A stretch of DNA of 64,000 nucleotides. Source: Saccharina japonica. Lineage: Eukaryota; Sar; Phaeophyceae; Laminariales; Laminariaceae. The position numbers and the translations under genes are program-made. The stretch spans positions 244,625-308,624 of the forward strand of contig MEHQ01001273.1 in NCBI GenBank assembly GCA_008828725.1, in the 5' to 3' direction. Positions within the stretch are counted from its first letter, which is position 1. Every line of letters begins with the position of its first letter. Below are positions 32,650 through 43,141 of the stretch, in pieces. The notes beneath the pieces were generated by a model. That model was not told where the DNA came from. It ran no database searches and was given only the letters and a program-made list of their open reading frames with translations.

Positions 32650-32800
32650 ACATACGCCGCGACACAGCACGCCACGACACACAGCGCGAAACTAGCCGCG
32701 ACACTAGCCGCGACACACGCCGCGACATTTGACGCGAAACCTGTCGCGACACTTGCCGCGACACTTGCCGCGACACTTGTCGCGACACGCGGCAAGGTAT
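32650..32800 (-). repeat. GCCGCGACA array, right, inverted
   Basis: About 12 copies of GCCGCGACAC or CCGCGACACTT, the reverse complement of the left array, with looser copies up to about 32950. Long open frames here on both strands (up to 223 codons) are products of the repeat. Confidence 0.8.
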
Positions 32801-32934
32801 TTTCCGCGGCGCATGCCGTGGCAGTTGCCTTAGCGCTGGCCGTGGCAGTGCACGCGGCAGACCGTGGAGCAATCCGCGACGGCGCCAACGTATGGCGGCA
32901 TTTCGCGACATATGCCGCAACATGCTGCGAAATG

Positions 32935-33530
32935 TCGAGACATGGTTGGCGACATTGACAGCTCACTCCGTGCATGAAAAGTTTGAGGATCCCCAGAGAA
33001 GAAAAAAGGATGTGGAGACGTGCGCAATCTCCCCGCATGTAACATATGATACGTACCAATTTGTCTGTGAATGTAAGAACATGTTTATATGCATATCATG
33101 TGCAGAAGGGATCATTATATATTCGGACACATCGAGCCCGAATCCCGAATTATTTGATGATAAAGTGCTGCCGTATACTGGCGTGCTGCTCTCCTTCAGT
33201 ACATGAGTACATACGCTCGTACGATAAAATAGTACTATTAATGTTGGTAAAGCTGGTCCGTGTACAGTACAGGAAACCTAACAAAAAACAGGCTAATAAG
33301 AAAGCCATGCTCATATTTACATGTATTTTTTTTGGAGAATCGTTATCTTGAAATTAGTGTATAAAGCACCCTCTCTCAAAAATAAGGAAAATCCAGCCTG
33401 GACCATATTTATTTCCTGTTTCTTATTAAGTGTCCTCTACTGTCTTGTACCTGGTACAACAATGAGACCCCCTTGTCAAAAGCTACCTCATTGCAAAGTA
33501 TAGTGTCACAGGGTGTATATGTACGTGATA
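32935..33530. repeat. Dispersed repeat D, copy 2, split by MITE-B
   Basis: Paralogue of 3390-3800. The block AGCTGGTCCGTGTA (about 33250) and the block GTCAAAAGCTACC (about 33475) are separated here by the MITE-B at 33276-33436. Confidence 0.6.
33276..33436. mobile_element. MITE-B, copy 3
   Basis: Left arm CCTAACAAAAAACAGGCTAATAAGAAAGCC. Right arm AGCCTGGACC to CTGTTTCTTATTAAGTG. The centre has GTTATCTTGAAATTAG and AAAGCACCCTCTCTC. It interrupts dispersed repeat D. Confidence 0.7.
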
Positions 33531-34569
33531 GGCGACACAGAAAAATAGAAAGCGCACTATCGTTCCATCGCTCGTCCTCACGATATATCCTGGCTGGTGT
33601 ACCATTATTGGTGTATCATACGTACTGGCTGTACGACGTAGCTACGTACTACTAATACTACTGCGGCACTGCATATATGAAGGTTGTATTCGCTTGGAGA
33701 GTGGAATGCGGCGAAATCCGCAATCTGTCGACGAAGACTCACAAAAGCGAGAAATCAATCTACTGCTGTACCGCCCATGAGGAACCAGTTATCCTCAATA
33801 ATCCTATTATTTCGAAAGAAGCAGAAAACATTTTGCAACGGACATGCGAGGCGGACGTTTTTCTCACAATTTATTTTTCGCGACGTGTTTGGAAGGGCCG
33901 CCTTCGACAAAAAAAACACGGGCCGCCGACAAAACACCAACTCACCCAAGGGGGGTATACGGTAGGTTTTCTGTTTTTTCTCGGAGAGGAGTTGATTGAT
34001 AAAGGCAAGCGAAAACGGCGCCCCGCTGCCCCCCTCCCCGCCCGAAAAACTACGACCACCTCGTCTGGTAGGCAGTATAGAGTACCAGGTAATCAATTAC
34101 TCCGCACAACTCTCATCGTACGCATCCCGTGTGTATCCGGCATCATGGAGGTTTGCCACGAAAGAAAAACATCAACCGCTGCTGCCGTGAAGTCGAAGAA
34201 AACAGCTTCTTCTTTTGCTGTATGTACATCCTATCAGTAGCTGCTGCATGAGCAGTCCGCCACGTATAGCCCACCTGCCGTTGAATCTACGTAACCAAAA
34301 AATACTGGCGACATAAAAAGAGTGCAGTAGGATACAGGTCTACTGCTACTGCTGTTTTACGACCACAAAGAGGAGACAAATAAAATATAGACTACTCGCA
34401 CTACTACCGGTATGTACGTACAAGAAGAGTGCAAGCTCAGACGGTTTCAGATCCCCCTACAGGTAGGTGCACACTGCACATACTCCCAGTAATTCCGTAC
34501 TAAAAGCAAGTAAGTGTACTAGGTACGTGCGTACGCACCCGTACAACAGTTTGTCGACGCACTACTGTT
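33531..34569. other. No recognised gene; unsupported 187-codon frame
   Basis: A plus-strand open frame runs 33677-34240. Nothing in it matches a family I know, an opposing minus-strand frame is also open, and codon use is unbiased. I do not call it. Confidence 0.3.
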
Positions 34570-34813
34570 GTGCCGCATTGGGCTCTTTCCTTCGGTCAAC
34601 ATCCCACACCATACTGACACCACGCACTACGAGCCAGCACACAACACACCTTGTTGTCCCTTCCCCCTTCCCTCATTGCCACCCTTCCTTCCTTCCTTCG
34701 AAATCCTGACTTGCCTCTTCGCTGCTACCCACACCCACACAACAAGACCATAGACGAGGCATCACCAGCGGCAGCAGCATCAGCAGCATCAGCAGCAGCA
34801 GCAGCAGCAGCAT

Positions 34814-34857
<44 letters not shown>

Positions 34858-34865
34858 GTGAGTGG
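34570..34865. repeat. Dispersed repeat with (CAG)n tail
   Basis: Same order as 6370-6586: GGGCTCTTTCCTTC, CACACC-rich part, GAAATCCTGAC, then an interrupted (CAG)n at 34767-34857 ending GGTGAGTGGC. The CAG run with two CAT interruptions is the longest CAG array in the window. Confidence 0.55.
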
Positions 34866-36176
34866 CAGAGAGCGGCTCGACGCGTGCAGCGCGTGTTGTT
34901 GTTGTTGCTTACGATAGATACTACAATGGGTATTCGTGTTGGATGTACAAGGAAGGTTGGATATTCGAGTACACGCGAGTGTTGCCCCGCTTCCCTTCTC
35001 TATTTTTCATGGCGGTTTGTTGGCCATATACAACGGCGTGGGGTGCATGCACATACGCTTTCACCTTTCAACGCCATGCGATCATGAACCACAGCAGCAG
35101 CACCGCCAGTTAGTCGCACGCCGTGCAGATCGAAAACGAAACCCCAATGGAAACCTAGGACTGTGGCGAAACGGCCCTGTTAGCTCCTCCTCCTGTTGCC
35201 GACGCCCGGCCGAAAAATGCGTTGTCGTACTGTAGCTACAATAAAAATGCGCTCCGATCACAATCCGATTGTTGGTGCCTTTTGTACAACCTGCCTCCTG
35301 TTTTGTTTTTTTTTCGGGTTCGGGCCAAACGCTGCTCGCGATCGCAGAGGGGATCTGTGTATTGTGGCGGAAGGGCTTATGCTGCTGTGATTGATGTTGT
35401 TGGCGGTGTTCGTGTTGGCTTTGTCGTTGTCGGTGCTGCTGTTGCTGGTGGTGTTGTTGCCGTTGTTGGTGAAAGGTATCTTTTTGTTTCTCTCAGGTGG
35501 TACTGTGGTTGCTCCGTCTCTAAAGAAAGGGGTGCGTGGTCAAAGGGAAACGACAACTATTCAGAATAAGACGATCAGCAAACGGGTACGACGTAGCGCC
35601 CCCCATGGTGACGAGCTACAAGTCTGGCACACCCTACCTATACGGTGTTTGGGCGTGCCCTCTCCATAAAGCATATAACACGTTTTGGTTGACAGTGTTG
35701 GCCCTTCGCTGTTGGTACTGTACTATCAATAGACTGTGGCCCTTCCCTTTCGCGAACCAGCCATACTCTACAAAACGTGTGTCATCATTTGCGCGTCGCC
35801 CCCTTTCCTCCGTCGATCACGTACAGGCTATAATTTCCTCCGCAACCCGAATCCACGCAGACTACACGCACGACAAACACCAGTATTATACCATACACAG
35901 CAGTACTACTACAGCAGTCACCCCATGGCACCATACCGCTGCGCACGAATACTCGCACTGCATTTGTTTTTCGAAGTATTTTTACCAACTGCACTCGGAC
36001 CCTTCGTTGCAAGAAATGTAACAATCACGAGGTGCTTTCGTTCGTTGGCGCGGACTATCATATCTCTGCAACGCGTACGGAATAATTTTGGCTACAGAGT
36101 AAAACCTATATACTCGTACGCATGTGCGGGAAGATTGCACTACGTCTACTTGCCGCCGCCGCCGCTGTCCCTTCCC
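34866..36176. other. No recognised gene
   Basis: A GTT/GCT-rich stretch (35395-35475) resembles the minisatellite of the 12-Cys duplication. Overlapping open frames of 110-160 codons at 35536-36212 have no recognisable motif. Confidence 0.3.
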
Positions 36177-36313
36177 AGAACTTGGGGAGCCCACGCTGTG
36201 TGCAATCACTGATTTATTACGCGTACGGCGATCCCGTCGCGGGAAGGAATGGTGATCATGTTCGCGCAATAAAACATCAGTGGTTGTGCAAACAGCTTTG
36301 GCTCCCAAGTTCT
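36177..36313. repeat. Imperfect hairpin, about 47-51-bp arms
   Basis: The left arm (36177-36223, starting AGAACTTGGGGAGCCC) is largely the reverse complement of the right arm (36263-36313, ending GGCTCCCAAGTTCT), with a 39-bp loop and a few mismatches and bulges. It could be a tiny inverted-repeat element or a structured RNA precursor. Confidence 0.75.
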
Positions 36314-37722
36314 TGAAGGAACAAAAACGATCATCCTCGACACTATACAAAGCATACAAATAAATACTGAAGTCAAGAGAGAACTCGAGTTGCGGAGAAA
36401 TCAAATTTCACAATAGTTACTACTACTGTAGTAGACGGCGGTATCTTCCATCTCTAGTAGTGTAACGTCTATCTAGCCACAAATATCCCACCCAAAAGGT
36501 CGATCTTGGAGTCTGGCGCACGTTTGTCGTGCATCATCGGTCTTGTGGGCGTCTTGAACGTTAATACATATATTGTGTTTTTCTTGCGATTTGAAATACT
36601 AGCGATTTTTTAATAGCAACGCATATTCTAAAAAAAAATAAAAAAAGGAAAATAATTCGATTTATTTCCCGGCGTTTTTACGCGGGTGGCTGTAACTTTA
36701 AAGATTATTGCGTTTTTTCCCCATCGAGGTGCCCTCAGCAACGCCGCCACCACGAGCGCTATAAGTTGGATGCCCAGCGTGTTAATAGCTGTGTTCAGAG
36801 TGCTATCGTACTTGGTGCAGGGATATTTATGTAACGGTATTTGGGAGTTCCACAGAGGAAATATGCGTGTTTCTCTGTGGAGCACTTGGCGGTTTGGAGC
36901 GATTCCCATCGCCACTCTTTATGTACCTACGTGTTACTCTATGTTTTCTCCCCCTTTCTCGTGTCTACGACGGTAATATATATACATCACGCATCCAAAA
37001 GAAAACATCAAGAGCTATCCATAATATATTTCAACTCGGCTCAACTCATCGGGGTGCATGAGATATCAAGTCGACACGAAAACCTACGGCGGCTAAAAAG
37101 AGCGACACGTTTTCCGACGGCGTGCGTGAACACTAAAAAATCGCCTCTCCCTGCTGCTGCTGTGAATAAAAAGTAACCAAACCTCCGCCACCAAACCTCC
37201 ACCAAACCTGTAGTAGCTTGATCTGTAAATCCTAGCCTGCCGCTAGGAGCTGTTGTGCAGGGTCTGTGTCCTGTATGTAGTACAGCACCAGGGCACTTGT
37301 CGTCGATATAGCAGAGCACGCGCGACTCCCACCCGCCAACATTAGTTAGATCATACAAACAGATCAAGAAACCTATAACACGTACGACGTACGAGTATCT
37401 CCCCTGAATTATTTAGATATTTATACATACATAATGAGGCGGGGGAATCAATGGTCTGTCCAAGGCGTGGTGACTGGCTTCGCCTTCCGTCACAAACGCA
37501 GTAGTAGAAGTGAATTGACTCGTACCTCGTACGTATCGGTGTTGTATATCTCGCGCGCCGTCCGTATGTACCTGGTACACGCGTAGGGAAACTATTCTTT
37601 TTCCGCGTTGTTTCTTCCAAATAAAGGGTCATTTTAATGCAAAAATTCTCGTTTATTTAGTACATTGACGTCAGAATGATGATGTCGATCTGTTGACCCT
37701 CAGAACATTGTGCAAACTACTA
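36314..37722. other. Intergenic, no feature
   Basis: AT-rich at 36580-36700. No gene or repeat recognised. Confidence 0.35.
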
Positions 37723-37783
37723 CCCCCCCCCCCCCCCNNNNNNNNNNNNNNNNNNNNCCAAACCCCCCCCCCCCCCCCCCCCC
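37723..37783. other. Assembly gap inside a poly-C tract
   Basis: 15 C, then 20 N (37738-37757), CCAAA, then 21 C. The true length is unknown. Sequencing through long homopolymer C/G commonly fails. Confidence 0.95.
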
Positions 37784-38023
37784 TGGGGGCCATCGACCCA
37801 TCTACATATCACGCGGAGTTGTACACTCAGTACAGAGCGCCGGGCAGAGCTATCACGCGTATAGCTTGCGCAATGTGAGGTTCGACGGTCGTTTCGAGAT
37901 ATATTTCCAAAGCACCAGTTATTTTTATTTTCCGCTTTTTTATATACGTACGTAAGCGGAGAGACAGAGAGAGAGGACAGACGGGCGAGCGAGCAAGAAT
38001 CGTTGTGACATACGCACGATAAA

Positions 38024-41000
38024 TACGCTTCGAATATAGTTCGAGCGCACACTGCTGCGTATGGGATCCTCAATATATGATGTACTGCACGCGACAGATG
38101 TAAATAATTTGAGAGTGGGATTTTTTGGGGGGAAACATATGAATGCGATCTCTTTGTACTGAAAATAGTGTGAAACATACCCCGTCTTACATAATAATTC
38201 CAGTCTGGTAAAAAACAAAGAATACATTATTAATAATAATATTAACATCTGTCACGTACTGCTGTACTGCTGTGCAAGTAGATACTTTTGGAAATATCCC
38301 TACGTCATCGATGCGATGTGCACGACCAACTCGACTGTTCTTGTACGTACGAGGACGATTTTTTTTCCTGGATAGCTACCCTGGTATACGCTTTGCGCCC
38401 CATGTTCGTCGCCTCTTGGGACCTGGTCGGTACTGGCTGGGTATCTTCTTTGAGAATGGGTGCATTTTACGCCAACTTTCATCAGTGTAACGAGACACTC
38501 GAAAACAACTCTTGTCTTGTTTCCATGCAAATCTCAGCCTCTTCTGCCTTTCTTATGGATTCCTCCTGGTTGCGAGGGTCGACAATATTATTAACATATA
38601 TCGCCATGCACGCTTCTACAGTAGTAGTAAGAAAATGTCTTGCCCACATCGCCCATTCATCACAGACACGCACAACGAGCCCTGTCCGCACGTTACCGAG
38701 CACACCGGCTTCGTACATTAAGTATGTATAGTTATGTTTGTGAACTGTTCGGTCCTTCCAACAACTGAAAGAAAAAATGAAAAACAAAAATGCGCTCTCG
38801 GGTTTTACAGAAGAAGATATAGATCGTGTCTGACGAATACAATACACACACTATTAATAGTTAGGCATACGAGTGTCACGATCTCTACCGTAGACCATCT
38901 ACGAGCAGTGTTTTGTTTTGGCCGATATGGAATTGTTGCAAACTGAAAACGCGTGCTACGATAGTAGAGATAGCATTGTTTTGGCTGGGATTTTTTCTTG
39001 AATGATCGGGCTCCATCACCCCAAATCGTCGATACTTCGAATATATTTCGAGCGCACACTGCTGCGTCTGGGATCCTCAATATATGATGTACTGCTGTAC
39101 GCGACAGATGTAAATAATTTGAGAGTGGTTTTTTGGGGGGAAACATATGAATGCAATCTCTTTGTACTGAAAATAGTGTGAAACATACCCCGTCTTACAT
39201 AATAATTCCAGTCTGGTAAAAAACAAAGAATACATTATTAATAATAATATTAACATCTGTCACGTACTGCTGTACTGCTGTGCAAGTAGATACTTTTGGA
39301 AATATCCCTACGTCATCGATGCGATGTGCACGACCAACTCGACTGTTCTTGTACGTACGAGGACGATTTTTTTTCCTGGATAGCTACCCTGGTATACGCT
39401 TTGCGCCCCATGTTCGTCGCCTCTTGGGACCTGGTCGGTACTGGCTGGGTATCTTCTTTGAGAATGGGTGCATTTTACGCCAACTTTCATCAGTGTAACG
39501 AGACACTCGAAAACAACTCTTGTCTTGTTTCCATGCAAATCTCAGCCTCTTCTGCCTTTCTTATGGATTCCTCCTGGTTGCGAGGGTCGACAATATTATT
39601 AACATATATCGCCATGCACGCTTCTACAGTAGTAGTAAGAAAATGTCTTGCCCACATCGCCCATTCATCACAGACACGCACAACGAGCCCTGTCCGCACG
39701 TTACCGAGCACACCGGCTTCGTACATTAAGTATGTATAGTTATGTTTGTGAACTGTTCGGTCCTTCCAACAACTGAAAGAAAAAATGAAAAACAAAAATG
39801 CGCTCTCGGGTTTTACAGAAGAAGATATAGATCGTGTCTGACGAATACAATACACACACTATTAATAGTTAGGCATACGAGTGTCACGATCTCTACCGTA
39901 GACCATCTACGAGCAGTGTTTTGTTTTGGCCGATATGGAATTGTTGCAAACTGAAAACGCGTGCTACGATAGTAGAGATAGCATTGTTTTGGCTGGGATT
40001 TTTTCTTGAATGATCGGGCTCCATCACCCCAAATCGTCGATACTTCGAATATATTTCGAGCGCACACTGCTGCGTCTGGGATCCTCAATATATGATGTAC
40101 TGCTGTACGCGACAGATGTAAATAATTTGAGAGTGGTTTTTTGGGGGGAAACATATGAATGCAATCTCTTTGTACTGAAAATAGTGTGAAACATACCCCG
40201 TCTTACATAATAATTCCAGTCTGGTAAAAAACAAAGAATACATTATTAATAATAATATTAACATCTGTCACGTACTGCTGTACTGCTGTGCAAGTAGATA
40301 CTTTTGGAAATATCCCTACGTCATCGATGCGATGTGCACGACCAACTCGACTGTTCTTGTACGTACGAGGACGATTTTTTTTCCTGGATAGCTACCCTGG
40401 TATACGCTTTGCGCCCCATGTTCGTCGCCTCTTGGGACCTGGTCGGTACTGGCTGGGTATCTTCTTTGAGAATGGGTGCATTTTACGCCAACTTTCATCA
40501 GTGTAACGAGACACTCGAAAACAACTCTTGTCTTGTTTCCATGCAAATCTCAGCCTCTTCTGCCTTTCTTATGGATTCCTCCTGGTTGCGAGGGTCGACA
40601 ATATTATTAACATATATCGCCATGCACGCTTCTACAGTAGTAGTAAGAAAATGTCTTGCCCACATCGCCCATTCATCACAGACACGCACAACGAGCCCTG
40701 TCCGCACGTTACCGAGCACACCGGCTTCGTACATTAAGTATGTATAGTTATGTTTGTGAACTGTTCGGTCCTTCCAACAACTGAAAGAAAAAATGAAAAA
40801 CAAAAATGCGCTCTCGGGTTTTACAGAAGAAGATATAGATCGTGTCTGACGAATACAATACACACACTATTAATAGTTAGGCATACGAGTGTCACGATCT
40901 CTACCGTAGACCATCTACGAGCAGTGTTTTGTTTTGGCCGATATGGAATTGTTGCAAACTGAAAACGCGTGCTACGATAGTAGAGATAGCATTGTTTTGG

Positions 41001-42057
41001 CTGGGATTTTTTCTTGAATGATCGGGCTCCATCACCCCAAATCGTCGATACTTCGAATATATTTCGAGCGCACACTGCTGCGTCTGGGATCCTCAATATA
41101 TGATGTACTGCTGTACGCGACAGATGTAAATAATTTGAGAGTGGTTTTTTGGGGGGAAACATATGAATGCAATCTCTTTGTACTGAAAATAGTGTGAAAC
41201 ATACCCCGTCTTACATAATAATTCCAGTCTGGTAAAAAACAAAGAATACATTATTAATAATAATATTAACATCTGTCACGTACTGCTGTACTGCTGTGCA
41301 AGTAGATACTTTTGGAAATATCCCTACGTCATCGATGCGATGTGCACGACCAACTCGACTGTTCTTGTACGTACGAGGACGATTTTTTTTCCTGGATAGC
41401 TACCCTGGTATACGCTTTGCGCCCCATGTTCGTCGCCTCTTGGGACCTGGTCGGTACTGGCTGGGTATCTTCTTTGAGAATGGGTGCATTTTACGCCAAC
41501 TTTCATCAGTGTAACGAGACACTCGAAAACAACTCTTGTCTTGTTTCCATGCAAATCTCAGCCTCTTCTGCCTTTCTTATGGATTCCTCCTGGTTGCGAG
41601 GGTCGACAATATTATTAACATATATCGCCATGCACGCTTCTACAGTAGTAGTAAGAAAATGTCTTGCCCACATCGCCCATTCATCACAGACACGCACAAC
41701 GAGCCCTGTCCGCACGTTACCGAGCACACCGGCTTCGTACATTAAGTATGTATAGTTATGTTTGTGAACTGTTCGGTCCTTCCAACAACTGAAAGAAAAA
41801 ATGAAAAACAAAAATGCGCTCTCGGGTTTTACAGAAGAAGATATAGATCGTGTCTGACGAATACAATACACACACTATTAATAGTTAGGCATACGAGTGT
41901 CACGATCTCTACCGTAGACCATCTACGAGCAGTGTTTTGTTTTGGCCGATATGGAATTGTTGCAAACTGAAAACGCGTGCTACGATAGTAGAGATAGCAT
42001 TGTTTTGGCTGGGATTTTTTCTTGAATGATCGGGCTCCATCACCCCAAATCGTCGAT
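38024..42057 (+). repeat. Four tandem copies of a 1008-bp unit
   Basis: Units are about 38024-39033, 39034-40041, 40042-41049 and 41050-42057. Units 2-4 are identical as far as I can read. Unit 1 differs only near its left edge, where it merges into unique sequence. Each unit contains dispersed repeat E (GTACTGAAAATAGTGTG) and the left third of a MITE-A (AACGCGTGCTACGATAGTAG to CCCCAAATCGTCGAT). The repeat boundary lies inside that MITE-A. Frames of 147 codons (plus) and 121 codons (minus) recur in each unit, with no recognised family. Confidence 0.95.
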
Positions 42058-42195
42058 CTTTTTTTATAGTTTCGTTCATCGGGTACGAGCACACTCTTAT
42101 TTCCCCCCACAAATCAGTTTTTGGATGAGACATACCGAGCTCTCCTCGAGTGACTCTACCCTCGAAAAACATATTGGCGCACCTCTACTTGCGTC
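41972..42195. mobile_element. MITE-A, complete copy at the array's end
   Basis: Only the last unit is followed by the rest of the element (GTTCATCGGGTACGAGCAC, GAGCTCTCCTCGAGTGA, GCGCACCTCTACTTGCGTC). The first part is the same as the truncated copies inside each unit. It identifies the ancestral right flank. Confidence 0.7.
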
Positions 42196-42295
42196 TCATA
42201 CTTCGTACATAACGTACGGGGACCGCACTCGGCAAACATGTGCATATTTTCCAGGCCATGCAGATCCCACCCCAGGGGCAAACATGACGCATGCT

Positions 42296-42558
42296 ATACG
42301 GTAGAGGTGCACCGTGTTTTTTCTCAGCTGCTCACCTGAGGAGCTCCTTACGCCAACGACAAAAATTGATTCATCGACAAAAATTGATTTCGGAAGAAAA
42401 TTAAATTGCTACCCGAGGAACAATCCCCCGACCCAAGTATCCTGCGGGAAAAATTGCAACGCAATTAATTCTGAAAGTCCGACGAATTTGGGTTAAGGAT
42501 CCCGGCCATTCAGAAACAAAATCAGACAAAACTTGCTACCTCTATCGTAGAACGCGTC
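42296..42558. mobile_element. MITE-A, intact copy, TSD ACAT
   Basis: From GACGCATGCTATACGGTAGAGG to CTATCGTAGAACGCGTC, with ACAT on both sides (42292-42295 and 42559-42562). Reverse-oriented interior. Confidence 0.85.
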
Positions 42559-42861
42559 ACATGTACGTACCAGTACGTAAAATATCTGGATGATAAATAT
42601 GCCACCCAGGAAAAACATGGGGCGCAAGGTCTTCTGTAGATCAACATACAGCTGTCAGGTAGATGCCCCCCCCAGGCAAACGGGCGGGTAACGGCTACTA
42701 CTGCGGCAGATCGGATAGGTCACACCCAGCAGACGTGACATATAGATCCCACAGACCATATGTACATATCCCAGGTATTTCAAGGATTTGTTCATCCAAA
42801 CATCTCGAATCTAGATGATGAATTTTGGTATCTGATCTGATATAATCTGTCCGAGTGATAT

Positions 42862-43141
42862 GTGCGACGATAGCGCTATTAATAATAGCACGTTTTTTGC
42901 CTCACGAGTGGACGGGACTCCTATTAACCCGAAATTGTCCGTAGTATAATGCCATCGTTTTTTTTAATGCAAAACTTCTTGTTGTACACCTATTAATGGG
43001 CCACGGGAATATTCATCGGGGTGCACCTTCAATCCTTTCAAAATTCGTTTGTTGGCTTACTATTAGTATAGCAATCCTCGAGTGAAGAACCTCAGAACTC
43101 AAAACACAATATACGCGGCACTTCTACCGTACCAGGTGTCG
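42862..43141. mobile_element. MITE-A, heavily degraded copy
   Basis: Family blocks remain in order (ACTCCTATTAACCCGAAATTGTC, GGGAATATTCATCGGGGTGCAC, TATAGCAATCCTCGAGTGA, GGCACTTCTACCGTACCAGGTGTC), but the termini are eroded. Confidence 0.5.

Noticed and set aside
32388..33059. 223-codon frame over the TGTCGCG arrays
   Set aside because: The repeat unit lacks stop codons in several frames on both strands, so long frames are expected.
33677..34240. 187-codon plus-strand frame as a gene
   Set aside because: No recognisable domain, no codon bias and an equally open antisense frame. It remains possible but unsupported.
38288..39739. 147-codon plus and 121-codon minus frames repeated in each 1008-bp unit
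   Set aside because: Their identity only reflects recent duplication of DNA. The two overlap on opposite strands and neither has a recognisable motif, so repetition is not evidence of selection.
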